A stretch of DNA of 39,432 bases, from assembly GCF_008119785.1 (NCBI RefSeq), contig NZ_VSFA01000068.1, forward strand, positions 1 through 39,432, given 5' to 3'. Under the pieces are notes generated by a model that was not told the DNA's origin, made no database searches, and was given only the letters and a program-made list of their open reading frames with translations. Of the stretch, positions 7,301-15,979 are shown one piece after another. Every line of letters starts with the position of its first letter. Position 1 is the first letter of the stretch. The stretch comes from Micromonospora sp. MP36 (GTDB lineage Bacteria; Actinomycetota; Actinomycetes; Mycobacteriales; Micromonosporaceae). A program made the position numbers and the translations under genes.

Positions 7301-8776
7301 CCGGCCCTCGTCGGTGCCTTGGTCCTTGCTGTGTGCTGGGTCCTTGGCGATCTGTTTACGCGCGTACTTCGTGATGTCGAAGTACTCCCACTGGTAGTGG
7401 ATGCTCTCGCCGACCTGCGTGATGACCTGGGACGCGAGTGAAAAGTTGCCGTTCGCCGACCAGTCGATCTTTGCCGTGTACGTCGGGCTGGAGTCGTTGG
7501 GCACCAGCTTCGGGCCATCGATGGAGACCGGCCAGGGCGGGGCGTTGGCTGGTTGCCCGTCACCGCGCCCGGCGATCGGGCTGGCGTAGACGGTCGCGTT
7601 CTCACCGCCGCCTTTGCCGCCGCCGCCGCTGGTGATCGTCGGCACGAAGTAGAGCACCGCGGCCTGCGACACCGTGTTGACCATCGCCTGTAGCTTGTCC
7701 GGCTCGGTCAGCTGCGTGTGCAGGTCGAGGCGGCCGATGGTCTCCTTCGGTGTCCGGCCCTCCTTGTTCGCCAACTCCTGTTCCTCGGCGGCCGCTTCCT
7801 GCTCCTTCTTGGTCAGCGGGCGGGTGGCCACCACGCTGCGTCCATGGCCCTTGTCGTCGACGTCGAGGCGCTTTCGGCCCGACGTGGCCTCGATTTCGAT
7901 CGCCGCGAGGGACCCGTCGGGGCGGGTGGCGTAGATGCCTGGGTTGAAGGTGAGCTTCGGGCCTTGCTTGAACGGGATTCGCGGGCCCAGCGGCCGGCCC
8001 TGCGGGTCGTAGGCCTTGACGAAGGAGGCGGTCAGGCCGATCCATACGAAGTTGCGGCCGAACTTGGCGGTGGCTGCGGCCAGGGTCTGCGCGGCGGCGT
8101 CCATACCACCGGCGAACACCTGCAGCCGGTCCCATTGCTCGGCCTGGGCGCTCTTCTGCTTCTGGGTGGCGTCCCCCTTGGTCACGGTGCCGCGCGGGGC
8201 CTTCACGTCGTCGGGACTCTTCAGGTCGCGCAGCAGTTGGGCGGAGCCGGGCGGAGCCGTCACCACGTGTGCCAGTTCGTGGGTGAGTAGCCGCTCCCCT
8301 GCCTGGGTGTGCGGGGCGTACTCGTTCGCGCCGAAGAACACGTGGCTGCCGATGGTGAAGGCACGGGCGTTTGCACGGTCGGCGAGTTCTGCGGCCGGCG
8401 CGTCGGTGTGGATGCGCACGTTGTCGAGATCCGCCCCGAGTCGCCGGCCGTACGTCGCGGCGATCCCGGGGGCCAGCGGGCGGCCGTACCCGGTCCGGCT
8501 GGCGACCGCGGGTGGCGTGCCGGGCGGCAGCAGCGCAGCGGGCCGGGTCGGCTGCGCGTACGGCCCGTGGTTCGGCTGCGAGGCACCGGTCTCGTGGCCG
8601 CAGTGCGCGGGCTGCGCCAGATGGCTCGGCGTTTGCCCGCTCAGCGCCCGGCGCGTGAGGGTGTCCGCGGCGCGTTCGGCGGCGTCGCCGGGCCGGGACA
8701 GCTGCCGCGGGGCGAACCCGGTCAGGGCTGCTGCGGGGGCCGCGGCGCTCGCGGTCTCAGTTCCCATCCGCCGCAC
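4301..8776 (-). CDS. eCIS effector: DUF4157 domain with C-terminal PD-(D/E)XK nuclease-like toxin
   Basis: 1491 aa. The N-terminus (residues about 25-175) is a DUF4157 domain, the marker of eCIS-associated proteins, with GAxLDxVRIHTD-type sequence and the HELAH motif at 166-170. A low-complexity linker, a mixed central region, a charged coiled-coil-like stretch (about 650-745), a glycine-rich hydrophobic stretch (about 868-940) and a Pro/Lys/Glu-rich linker (about 1062-1145) follow. The last ~100 residues carry D1400, E1411 and K1413 (RRLDM, then GAEVKAYTG), then LLGWEMTWIFID and a GPLRSAL-AGI ending, the layout of restriction-endonuclease-fold polymorphic toxins. The start is GTG 8776 (GAGAG just upstream) or ATG 8767; an in-frame TGA above excludes earlier ones. 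Role as particle cargo is inferred from DUF4157 and position. Confidence 0.85.
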   Translation of the reverse strand: MRRMGTETASAAAPAAALTGFAPRQLSRPGDAAERAADTLTRRALSGQTPSHLAQPAHCGHETGASQPNHGPYAQPTRPAALLPPGTPPAVASRTGYGRPLAPGIAATYGRRLGADLDNVRIHTDAPAAELADRANARAFTIGSHVFFGANEYAPHTQAGERLLTHELAHVVTAPPGSAQLLRDLKSPDDVKAPRGTVTKGDATQKQKSAQAEQWDRLQVFAGGMDAAAQTLAAATAKFGRNFVWIGLTASFVKAYDPQGRPLGPRIPFKQGPKLTFNPGIYATRPDGSLAAIEIEATSGRKRLDVDDKGHGRSVVATRPLTKKEQEAAAEEQELANKEGRTPKETIGRLDLHTQLTEPDKLQAMVNTVSQAAVLYFVPTITSGGGGKGGGENATVYASPIAGRGDGQPANAPPWPVSIDGPKLVPNDSSPTYTAKIDWSANGNFSLASQVITQVGESIHYQWEYFDITKYARKQIAKDPAHSKDQGTDEGRTTEQHIEDFKTAKRGAGTDVTGTVAAQREFRREFEDWWRDNRRAARAARKPHGETTAEQLMNREANRLTLELAPVSLLVTTVGAIAHFIADLFSGPRQQQEVNLAKDGIYLIRVITTPAVHEDRDGKPIIRPPSVAGHIVEVMPMERAVKEALDDPAAQMAALDADITLAEKTGNTAKAEYLHDLKKRAEDQYNASPVTLLSRRLDEKQKELAKFRKDFPSLSAYSKEREVEQLKEQIALYEANEKDRLATFSKDDLHGTAPQAMTRVNATLISEVSAQVYPLMMTAGPMGGTGNQHRWMINDITQLDTGGAYVGELRNTPSKAFHSALEKFGRSAAYGRGTVGARTAGLPGMEKGAKPEFQVKSEPADTALALKRIDDLVTTLAAVGLFVASAGTASAVIGAVAAGTRLIQRWKAHKLSLNGETVGDVLGVLGGLGATGALVAGLRVERLGRAFTILEEGGTSPAQLARAAEALKGAQTLMTAAEVANEAIGYAGLLWGDIAFVDEMLKINAAENDPNSGMTHAAARRARADALNSAIQNNGFFLAGNMLKYRAEAKAANKAVNEQTGAAKKPTVGKPGGGEKLPPAEPAAADQLPAEQAPAKTPAKTPAEKAPGKEEPAPKGRIEEQPTQETEQPRRQTAEKAPIEDRPPTAAELKNALPEDLRRLAVIDDSLTGNRVTVEWVPDESGLVGEIKIRISPEATPRMVALHEATVRTMQKYQGFLGRVRVALARIMNLLGRETPTPGNKPLFDAQLEIGKLPKIINDHLTAMESLTGNAREEAEAHLHSLRGQLEEHLGKLEIGDLTASSGVSARGVAKKDLARYRELLNRLKTQTPGENDHMATRWEMYQLDHGELPRATWEKIYRSNMERANRANEIVASERTRLGWAEKEYVVPGLPGDEVRRLDMAEPTLQKGAEVKAYTGETVWLSKDVKSEVARDAKIVNLLGWEMTWIFIDCEPSGPLRSALQTAGITIELRTKSERSSRLLERIPPPIKKR

Positions 8777-8803
8777 GCGCTCTCGGGGCTGGGTCGGCCG
8801 TGG

Positions 8804-11398
8804 TCATGGCACGCACCGATCATGTGGGATCGACAGCGGGACCAGGGCGGGGCCTGTTCCGGACATGTTGATCACGTCGCTGACGTGGAAGAGCCGGGGT
8901 GTCTTGCCCCACGCTGAGAGGTCCGTGATCGCGACCCCAGCCGCGAACGGTCCGGTCAGGTCCAAGCCCTGTACCCGTATTAGGTAGCCGAGCCTGCCGT
9001 GAATCCGGACCGCCTCGACCGGTGACCCGGCGATGGATCCCAGCAGGCTCAGAGCTGCGCCGATCCGGGTCAGGGAGGCGCTGTTCTGCGTCAGCGTGAG
9101 GCTTTGGACGCTGCCGACGTAGTAGGCGTGCCGAGACCTGGTCCAGAAGAAGGGAACGGCGCAGGCGACATGGTTGCCGTTGATCACCACCTGGCCGGCG
9201 TCCGCGGTGGCGTCGCCTGACCCGGCGAGCCCAACGTGGATGCCCTGGAGGACGCCGCTGACCTGGTTGCCTTCGATCCGGACGTGGTTGGCCCGCAGGC
9301 CGGCCACGACGATGCCCTGAGACATGCTGCGGGAGCGGACGGCGCCGGTCAGGAACCGATTCGCCTCGCGGGAGAGGTCCAGGCTGTCGGGGGCGAGCAG
9401 GGCCCGCCGGGTGAATTGTTGCAGCTGCTGGCGGGGTGTTCCGCGCGACAGGGCCTTTTCGGTCACCGTCCGTGCGAACTGGCCGGCCAGTCGCTGCACC
9501 ACGGTGGCACCGGCCACCCGCATGGTTGCCCCACCGGGCAGGGAAATGGTGTGGCCGGATTCCGAGTCGTTGGCCACCACGTGCGACCCGACGAAGCGCG
9601 ACAGCTCGTTCACCAGCCGCGGATGGAACCCTACCCTGTCGTCCGTCGCCGGCCCGAGTCGAATCTCGTTGCCGGTCACGGTGACCTCATCGGGGGACAC
9701 GACCAGCACACCAGTCTGTTGATTGCCCACCTCCAGCCGGTTGTTCAACACCCGCACCTGCCCGGTGGACCGTCCGCGTTCAAAGCTGCCCGCGAACACC
9801 GTCGACTGCGTGCGGCCCGCGCTGTCCGGGCAGGCCAGTTCGCAGTCGCGGACGGTCACATCGGAACTGTCGATGAAGCTCAGCGTGCCCAGCAGGTGCT
9901 CGTCACCGGCGGGTCGCTCCGGCGTGCTGGCCAGGCCCGATTCAGCCCGCAGGTCGCGCACGGTGATGTCGCTGCAGCCGTGGAACTGCACCACGCTCTC
10001 GTGGCCCGTGCAGGCCAGCACGGTGGCGGGGCCGATCCCGGCGACCACGATCCGGCGCTTGCCCTTGATGATCACCGGGTTGTTCAGGGGGTAGAGGCCG
10101 GCTGCCAGGCACAGTTCACCGCCGGAGTCCGGGAGTTTGTCGGCGGCGACCTGCAGGTCGTCTCCGGGGAATGCGGTGACGGTGCAGGTTGTGTCCTTGA
10201 GTGCGGTGAGTGCCGGGAACGTGGGCCGGCAGTCGGTCAGCACCTGTCGGGCGTCCAGGTCGACCACGGCGAGCGACTGCACGAAGTGCCGCGTTCCGTC
10301 CGCGGGTGCGGCGCTCAACTCCTCGACGGCGTCTGCGCTGCTGCCGCGCACACGCACGGCCCACCAGTCGCCGGCCAGGTAGCTGCCTGGACGGGCCCGG
10401 AACGCCACCCCGACGTCGACGCCGTTGAGCAGGGCCTTGGTCTGCGCTGCGGCCCCGATGCTCTGGCCGTCCCACCGGCGCAGGCACAGCCCGGACGGTG
10501 AGCCCGTGACGGCGGCCGGGGTCTTCAGCGTGACGAGGCTGCCGCCGGCGCCGGGCTGCACGTGGTCCACCACGAACAGCGGGCCGTGGTTCACCCGGTC
10601 CGCGCGCCGCACCAGGGTGCTGACCTCGACCAGGTCGTCGGAGACGAAGGTGACCTCCGGTGACGGCTTGAGGGTGGCCGCGGCTCCGACGACGCTGGCC
10701 GAGACGGCAGCGGCTGCGTTCTCGTAGGACCAGGCGAAGCGGGCAGTCGACTCGGTACCCGAGTCGAGCACCTCGACCCGTAGCAACCCGTCGGGCAGCT
10801 TTCCGCGCGGGTCGTCCGGTGGTGCGCAGGGATCCATCGGCACCGGCGGGGAGGTGCGGACGATGTCGAGCAGTCCGGTGCTGAGCTCCAGCGGAGGTAG
10901 GGCCTGTGCGGCGCCGGCGCAACTGGTGGCGTTCACGGGCTTGGCCCGCACCCGCCAGCCCACCCGGGTGCGGGTCATCGTGTCGATGCCGTCCAGCGCC
11001 GGGTCCAGCAGGTCCGGCGGATTCTCGGCGGCTTGGATCTCTTCCACGAAGGCGTCCAGGTAGAGCAGCGCCTTCCCGCTGGTGGGCAGGGGCGGCACGG
11101 ATTCCTGGATGGTGTAGGCGATCAGGGTTGAGTTGACCGCCCGCAGTCCGCCGATCCACATCTCTCCGGCGCCGATCTGCAGCGTGCCGTCAGTCGCGAA
11201 GCCGATGCGGAACGCCGAGCTGCCGTCCGCAACTCCGGCCGGCCCGACCGCCGCCGCTGTCAGCCTCTGCGCCTCGCGGCTGGCGGCATCCACAGTCAGG
11301 TTGTAGTCGCCGTCCAGCAGGACCCGGCCCTGCTGCATGCGGGCGCCGGTCCACCGGGCGCCCGGCCGCAGTGGGACTGAGGTGTAGTCGCCGGTCAC
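8804..11398 (-). CDS. DUF6519 / right-handed beta-helix protein, probable eCIS fibre or surface-binding component
   Basis: 864 aa, GTG start 6 bases after GGAGG, one base after the previous stop. The N-terminal ~100 residues (GDYTSVPLRPGARWTGAR, QQGRVLLDGDYN) match the DUF6519 type found in contractile-tail clusters, which I infer attaches the protein to the baseplate. From about residue 430 the sequence becomes a run of short turns of the kind VRDCEL, VRVLNNRLEV, VTGNEIRL, VRIEGNQVSGV and VVINGNHVAC. This N-x-(V/I) stacking is typical of pectate-lyase-like parallel beta-helices, as in phage tailspikes. It likely binds or processes a surface glycan. No separate Afp13-like fibre gene is visible, so this is the best receptor-binding candidate. 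Confidence 0.8.
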   Translation of the reverse strand: MTGDYTSVPLRPGARWTGARMQQGRVLLDGDYNLTVDAASREAQRLTAAAVGPAGVADGSSAFRIGFATDGTLQIGAGEMWIGGLRAVNSTLIAYTIQESVPPLPTSGKALLYLDAFVEEIQAAENPPDLLDPALDGIDTMTRTRVGWRVRAKPVNATSCAGAAQALPPLELSTGLLDIVRTSPPVPMDPCAPPDDPRGKLPDGLLRVEVLDSGTESTARFAWSYENAAAAVSASVVGAAATLKPSPEVTFVSDDLVEVSTLVRRADRVNHGPLFVVDHVQPGAGGSLVTLKTPAAVTGSPSGLCLRRWDGQSIGAAAQTKALLNGVDVGVAFRARPGSYLAGDWWAVRVRGSSADAVEELSAAPADGTRHFVQSLAVVDLDARQVLTDCRPTFPALTALKDTTCTVTAFPGDDLQVAADKLPDSGGELCLAAGLYPLNNPVIIKGKRRIVVAGIGPATVLACTGHESVVQFHGCSDITVRDLRAESGLASTPERPAGDEHLLGTLSFIDSSDVTVRDCELACPDSAGRTQSTVFAGSFERGRSTGQVRVLNNRLEVGNQQTGVLVVSPDEVTVTGNEIRLGPATDDRVGFHPRLVNELSRFVGSHVVANDSESGHTISLPGGATMRVAGATVVQRLAGQFARTVTEKALSRGTPRQQLQQFTRRALLAPDSLDLSREANRFLTGAVRSRSMSQGIVVAGLRANHVRIEGNQVSGVLQGIHVGLAGSGDATADAGQVVINGNHVACAVPFFWTRSRHAYYVGSVQSLTLTQNSASLTRIGAALSLLGSIAGSPVEAVRIHGRLGYLIRVQGLDLTGPFAAGVAITDLSAWGKTPRLFHVSDVINMSGTGPALVPLSIPHDRCVP

Positions 11399-11399
11399 G

Positions 11400-13487
11400 T
11401 CATTCCTCCGAGGTGGTGATGTGCAGGTGCGGGTGCACGGTGAGCGGAGTCATCTCCGGCAGCCGCTGAGCCAGCCGCAGGGCGAGCAGGCCGCGCCGGG
11501 CGTGGTGGTAGGCGCCGATCTCCCCGCCGTCCGAGGCGCCGGTAAGGATCCGGTCCGCTCCCCTTGCGGAGGGTGCGGTGAGCACGGGCGCGTAGTACCC
11601 GGCCGATTCGACCCCGGTGGAGCCGATCGCTGGCAGCGGGCCGCTGATGCATTGGAACGGCGGTGGGTGCGCCAGGGGGTCGTCGGCGTCGCCGAGGTGG
11701 CAGTACCGCAGGCATCCGGCCGAGGTCACGACCGCGCGGACGCCGTCCATGAACAGGCAGTCGGCGGCCGTGATGGTGTCCACCGCGACGGGCCCGACGA
11801 AGGTGCAGGCCGTCGCGCGCAGCTGGGGTGGAAACCTGTCGATCGCGCTGACGGCAGGCACGGTGGGGGGCGATGGCGGTGGTGCGCCGCAGGGGCTGAG
11901 CGGCACGCCCGCACCATCGACGATGCAGTCGGTCAGCTCGATCGGGAACGCACTCAGGTCGGCGAGGATCGGGCCGAGGTGGCAGCGGGTTGCCGCAAGG
12001 CGCAGGGTCCATGCTCCGGCCTCGACCGAGAGGGTCCGGCCCGCCGAGGGATTCATGGTGATTCCGCTCAGTGTCACGGCGTCGACGTCGGCGCCGATCT
12101 GCAGATCGCCCTCGAGGAAGACACCGGCCAGTTCAAGGTCCAGTCCCGGCGACGCGATCGACAGGGTCCCGGTGATCACCGGTGCCAGCCCCGCGGGTGC
12201 GATGATGCGCCATCGGGTGACCGTGGGTTCCGCGGTGATCGGGGCGGGCGCGGGCAGCCGGTCGTTGGTGGCGAGCCGGATCTCGACGTCGGGTCCGGGT
12301 CCGGTGTGCGTACCCGTCAGGGCCAGGGCGGCGGCGACGGCGTCGTCCAGTGTTGCCACCACCTGTTGCCCGGGCGCATGCGGATGCAGGGCGGGGTCGA
12401 CCACGATCACCGTTGCGGTGCGGTCATCGCCCTCGGCCTGGCTGGCCAGTGCGCCGATTCCACCGGCGGCGGGCCGGTAGAACGTGGCCCGGACCGTTCC
12501 TGTCAGGTTTGCGCCCACCGACAGCACGCCACGGTTCGGGTCGGCCAGCACCTGATCATCGCCGGGGACCGGCCCTCCGGTGGACGGCAGGCTGGTGAGT
12601 CCGATGTCAGGCCAGTGCACCGGCAATCCGCCCACGGTGATCGCCAGGAGCATCGGATCCTCGTCACCACCGGCGGCGAGGGGATGGTCGGCGGCCAGTT
12701 CCCAGACCGGGCCGTACGTCACCTCATCGGGTGCCAGTGCCTCGATCAGCCGCCAGGTCGCCCGCAGCGGCAGCTCGCCCGGTCCCCGGGGCGGGCGCGC
12801 TGCCGGCGGGGTGCCGGGCGGGCGCTCGTCCTCGGCGTCGCTGGCGATCACCAGCGCGTCGGGGCGCAGGTACAGCGGTGTCGGCAGGCCGAGCGGATGC
12901 AACGCGAGCCGGCCGTCCGGCAGCGGGCATGCCTCGGCGAGATGGAAACCCCTGACCTGCCAGGGGAAGACAGTTGCCGTGGCGGCGGCTGGATGGTGCG
13001 AGCCGCCGGGTGTGACACTACGGCGGGCCGGGTCGAGGCCGGTGCCGGCCAGCAGGTGCTCCCGGCGGCGCATCGAGAGACTGGCGGTACGCCGGACGGG
13101 GTGCCCCAGTTGCTGGGACCAGAGTGTGGTTTGCCAGCCCTCGGTCACCCGGGTCCGCCAACCGGTCACGACGGCGGCGAAGTCCTCGATGGCCGACGGC
13201 GTTCCGCGACGGCGGCGCAGCGCGGTGACCGAGCCGATCTCGGTTCGCCCGACATCCGGTGGCAGGCCCAGGACCTGCGCCAGGTACGGCAGGGCCCAGT
13301 CGGCGGCGCTGTCGGCAAAAGCGTCATCCAGCACCCGGTCGACGTCGCTGGCCAGCTCCAGCCACTGCTCCTCTAGGGCCTGTAGCAGCGACAGCAAGAT
13401 CGAGGTGCTGTCCGGCGGAACGGGAGCCAGCAGCGCGGGTGGCAGCATCGCCAGGAATCGTGCCGACGGTCCGTGGAGTGTGGTCAT
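11400..13487 (-). CDS. Phage tail protein I-like eCIS baseplate protein
   Basis: 695 aa. The first ~130 residues (LLSLLQALEEQWLELASDVD, DWALPYLAQVLGL, RRRRGTPSAIEDFAAVVTGW) have the pattern of the P2 gpI / tail protein I family: a helical N-terminus followed by a conserved RR-GT-A-E motif in which the protein docks to the baseplate wedge. The rest is long, beta-rich and poor in motifs. The final third includes repeated short hydrophobic strands (ITGTLSIASPGLDLELAGV) suggesting a beta-solenoid. Its ATG overlaps the previous stop by 4 bases (ATGA). It presumably connects the wedge proteins to the fibre-like protein encoded next. Confidence 0.75.
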   Translation of the reverse strand: MTTLHGPSARFLAMLPPALLAPVPPDSTSILLSLLQALEEQWLELASDVDRVLDDAFADSAADWALPYLAQVLGLPPDVGRTEIGSVTALRRRRGTPSAIEDFAAVVTGWRTRVTEGWQTTLWSQQLGHPVRRTASLSMRRREHLLAGTGLDPARRSVTPGGSHHPAAATATVFPWQVRGFHLAEACPLPDGRLALHPLGLPTPLYLRPDALVIASDAEDERPPGTPPAARPPRGPGELPLRATWRLIEALAPDEVTYGPVWELAADHPLAAGGDEDPMLLAITVGGLPVHWPDIGLTSLPSTGGPVPGDDQVLADPNRGVLSVGANLTGTVRATFYRPAAGGIGALASQAEGDDRTATVIVVDPALHPHAPGQQVVATLDDAVAAALALTGTHTGPGPDVEIRLATNDRLPAPAPITAEPTVTRWRIIAPAGLAPVITGTLSIASPGLDLELAGVFLEGDLQIGADVDAVTLSGITMNPSAGRTLSVEAGAWTLRLAATRCHLGPILADLSAFPIELTDCIVDGAGVPLSPCGAPPPSPPTVPAVSAIDRFPPQLRATACTFVGPVAVDTITAADCLFMDGVRAVVTSAGCLRYCHLGDADDPLAHPPPFQCISGPLPAIGSTGVESAGYYAPVLTAPSARGADRILTGASDGGEIGAYHHARRGLLALRLAQRLPEMTPLTVHPHLHITTSEE

Positions 13488-15979
13488 CCGGTCTGCACCC
13501 CCAGTGTGACGGCCCCGGCATAGAGCAGCTCGTAGGGTTCGGCCGGCAGCCGGCCCAGGGACAGGTCCCCCTGCGTCGGGGCGGTGAGCCCGCCGGTCAG
13601 TTCCAGGCCGGTGATCCCGAGGACACCGTTCACCGGCTGCGCGACGGCGATCACGTCGCTGCCGTCCAGCGGCACGCCCAGCTCACGCGGGAGGGCAGCC
13701 AGGGGGCCGGCGTCGTTGAGCAGGGTGGCCTCGACGTCGGCGGCGATCGTGGCCGCCAGCCGCCGGGGGTCGCCCAGCACGGTCGCTTTGATCGTGATGG
13801 CGCTGCTCACGGCCGCGCAGATGCACAGCGGGATGGTGGTGTCCCGGCGGGCGTCGAGGAAACCGCTGAGGGCCAGCAGTTCGGCCGGAACGGGCGGGCG
13901 GACACCGTGCGCGGTCATCCGTAGGACGGCGACGTGCAGACCGGAGCGGCCGCACGGGCATCCGGGTGGTCCGGAGCCTCGCCAGGCCACGCTGTGGGTG
14001 GTGCCGGGGACGTTGAGCGCGAGGTCGCTCAGGTCCGCCAGCCCGACGGCTCGGTCCAGGGCGCGGATCCGGGCGCCGGCCGCCCGTTGCATTCGGTGCG
14101 AGTCTTCCTGATCGGCGGCACCCGTGAGCGCGCCGACGCCGGCGATCTTGCGGATGCCGTTGACGCTGCTGACCAAGGTGTTGATCTCTGCGCTGGTGAT
14201 CTCGCCGCCCAGGCCACCGCCGGTCCGCCAGGTGGCCGTGACACCTCCGCGGGGCAGCGCGCCGGCCACGCCGTTACCAAAGGTGACCACGAGCCGACCG
14301 TCAGCGGCCAGCCGTGTGGTGTAGACGAGGTCTGCGGGTGCGCGTCCGTACAGGCTGGGGACTTCGTCGTATCGGACGCCTGCGACGTCGATGACCAGGC
14401 TGCTGGTGACCGTGCCGTCGGCGCTGAGGTCGCCGGTCACGGGGCCGGTGATGATCGCTGTGGCGCCGCCCAGGGATGGGCTGCCTGCGGTCGCCGCCGG
14501 GGTGTTGAGGGTGAGTTCTTCTCTCTTTGTCGCGCCGTGTCGGATGGCCGCGATGTTGCCCGAGGCGGCGCCCCGGCTGATCGTGCCGGTGCGCGGATCG
14601 GTGAGTGAGATCAGCTGACCGCCGGGGTCGTCCGACGCGTCCAGGGCGCTGGTGGTGCAGCCGGTCAGCTCCCAGCCGATCCGCCCGTCGGGGCCGACTG
14701 TCTGCACCGCGAGCCGTTGCGGCAGCTGAGCCAACCGCGGGTGCAGCCGGGCCGTGGTCCCGGCTGGGGTGAGGTCTGGCAGTTCGTAGTGCTGGGCCAC
14801 GTGCCGGTCGTCGGTGAGCAATACCGTCAAGCCGGCTGTGCGCAGCGAGTTGAGCAGCGGATGCGCCAGGCCGATCCGGGCTACCCGCTTGATGGTTCCT
14901 GGAGCCACGTGCCGGTCCATCGGGGTGATCGAGTCGACGGTGGTGACCATGCAGCCGCCGGACCCGGCGTACAGGATCAGTGTTTGTCCGATGCTGACCT
15001 GGGAGGCGTCGGTGACCAGGACGGAATTCGTGTCCCAGGGCTGAGCCTGCTCGCTGGCGGGGTAGGGGGCGGTCACGGTCTTGGCGGCGTCGCCGGAGAC
15101 ATAGGCCAGGGTGTCCAGCCGGTGGGCGAGGGTTAGTTCAGCTCGCAGGCGGTAGGCGGCATAGCTGGTTTCGGCAGCCTGCGGCAGCAGTGGCGCGAGC
15201 GAGCGGTCGAAGTCCAGCAGGGTGGCGCCGAGGTCGCTGGCCCGCTTGGTGACCCGGGCAATGCCGCGGACGGCCTGGCCGGTGGACCCGTAGAAGGGTG
15301 TGCCGGTCATCAGCGCGATCATCCACGCCAGCCATTCCTGCCAGGCCATGGGGAACGGCGCGGCGGCGCCTTCGGACACGAGGACAACCCGGTCGGGCGG
15401 CTGGAACCCTGGGTCGACCAGGAACCGGATCTGGTTGCCGGGTGGGGCTTTGGGAACCGGGACGGCGGTGAGGGTAAGGCCGTGCCACTCCGTGCGTAGC
15501 TGGGTGTCGACGGCCACCTCGTAGGTCTGGGCGTCGTGCTGGGGTGTGCCGGGCGCTTGCACCTGGGTTCTGGCGGGCAGCATCGGTGAGGTGCCTGGCG
15601 CGATTTCGGCCCGGATGAATCCGTGGGCGGCCGTTCGTTGCGCCGGCCGGTGGCCGACGAGGTCGACCACGCGGCGCAGGTCGGTCCATTCCTGCGCGGT
15701 GCGCAGGTACAGCTCGCCCGCGGCCAGTTCGGTGTAGGCGCCGACTCCGTCGGCCACTCGTGACCACAGCTCGGCGAGTGTGACCAGGGTCGGGTCACCG
15801 GCGATATCGAGCACGCCTGCGAGGACCCCGCCGGTGGGTGGGGCGTCGGTCCGGGGGATGGCGGCAAGCCGGGCCAGCAGATCGTCGCGCAGCGCCGTGC
15901 GGTCGGCGAGGCGGCGGCGCAGTCTGAGCAGGCCGGGCAGCGGGTCGGGCAGCGGAACGAGGGGCTTTGGCTCGATCAT
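13484..15979 (-). CDS. Second large baseplate wedge protein (gp6/baseplate J-like, Afp12-type position)
   Basis: 831 aa from an ATG that overlaps the stop of the preceding wedge gene (ATGA); a longer in-frame extension to 16699 is only antisense-like sequence over the upstream gene. The N-terminal 120 residues are helical (LRRRLADRTALRDDLLARLA). The centre holds TYEVAVDTQLRTEW, long beta-rich regions, and VVTFGNGVAGALPRGGVTAT, the FGDG-like motif seen in baseplate J/gp6 proteins. Its end, GVPLDGSDVIAVAQPVNGVL, is also typical of baseplate J C-termini. With the upstream 835-aa protein it would form the heterodimeric wedge around the hub. Confidence 0.82.
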   Translation of the reverse strand: MIEPKPLVPLPDPLPGLLRLRRRLADRTALRDDLLARLAAIPRTDAPPTGGVLAGVLDIAGDPTLVTLAELWSRVADGVGAYTELAAGELYLRTAQEWTDLRRVVDLVGHRPAQRTAAHGFIRAEIAPGTSPMLPARTQVQAPGTPQHDAQTYEVAVDTQLRTEWHGLTLTAVPVPKAPPGNQIRFLVDPGFQPPDRVVLVSEGAAAPFPMAWQEWLAWMIALMTGTPFYGSTGQAVRGIARVTKRASDLGATLLDFDRSLAPLLPQAAETSYAAYRLRAELTLAHRLDTLAYVSGDAAKTVTAPYPASEQAQPWDTNSVLVTDASQVSIGQTLILYAGSGGCMVTTVDSITPMDRHVAPGTIKRVARIGLAHPLLNSLRTAGLTVLLTDDRHVAQHYELPDLTPAGTTARLHPRLAQLPQRLAVQTVGPDGRIGWELTGCTTSALDASDDPGGQLISLTDPRTGTISRGAASGNIAAIRHGATKREELTLNTPAATAGSPSLGGATAIITGPVTGDLSADGTVTSSLVIDVAGVRYDEVPSLYGRAPADLVYTTRLAADGRLVVTFGNGVAGALPRGGVTATWRTGGGLGGEITSAEINTLVSSVNGIRKIAGVGALTGAADQEDSHRMQRAAGARIRALDRAVGLADLSDLALNVPGTTHSVAWRGSGPPGCPCGRSGLHVAVLRMTAHGVRPPVPAELLALSGFLDARRDTTIPLCICAAVSSAITIKATVLGDPRRLAATIAADVEATLLNDAGPLAALPRELGVPLDGSDVIAVAQPVNGVLGITGLELTGGLTAPTQGDLSLGRLPAEPYELLYAGAVTLGVQTG

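Noticed and set aside
8757..8807. Short ATG frame just after the beta-helix stop (MTTADPAPRARAADGN)
   Set aside because: Ends after 16 codons, has no domain, and is better explained as leader sequence of the effector gene.
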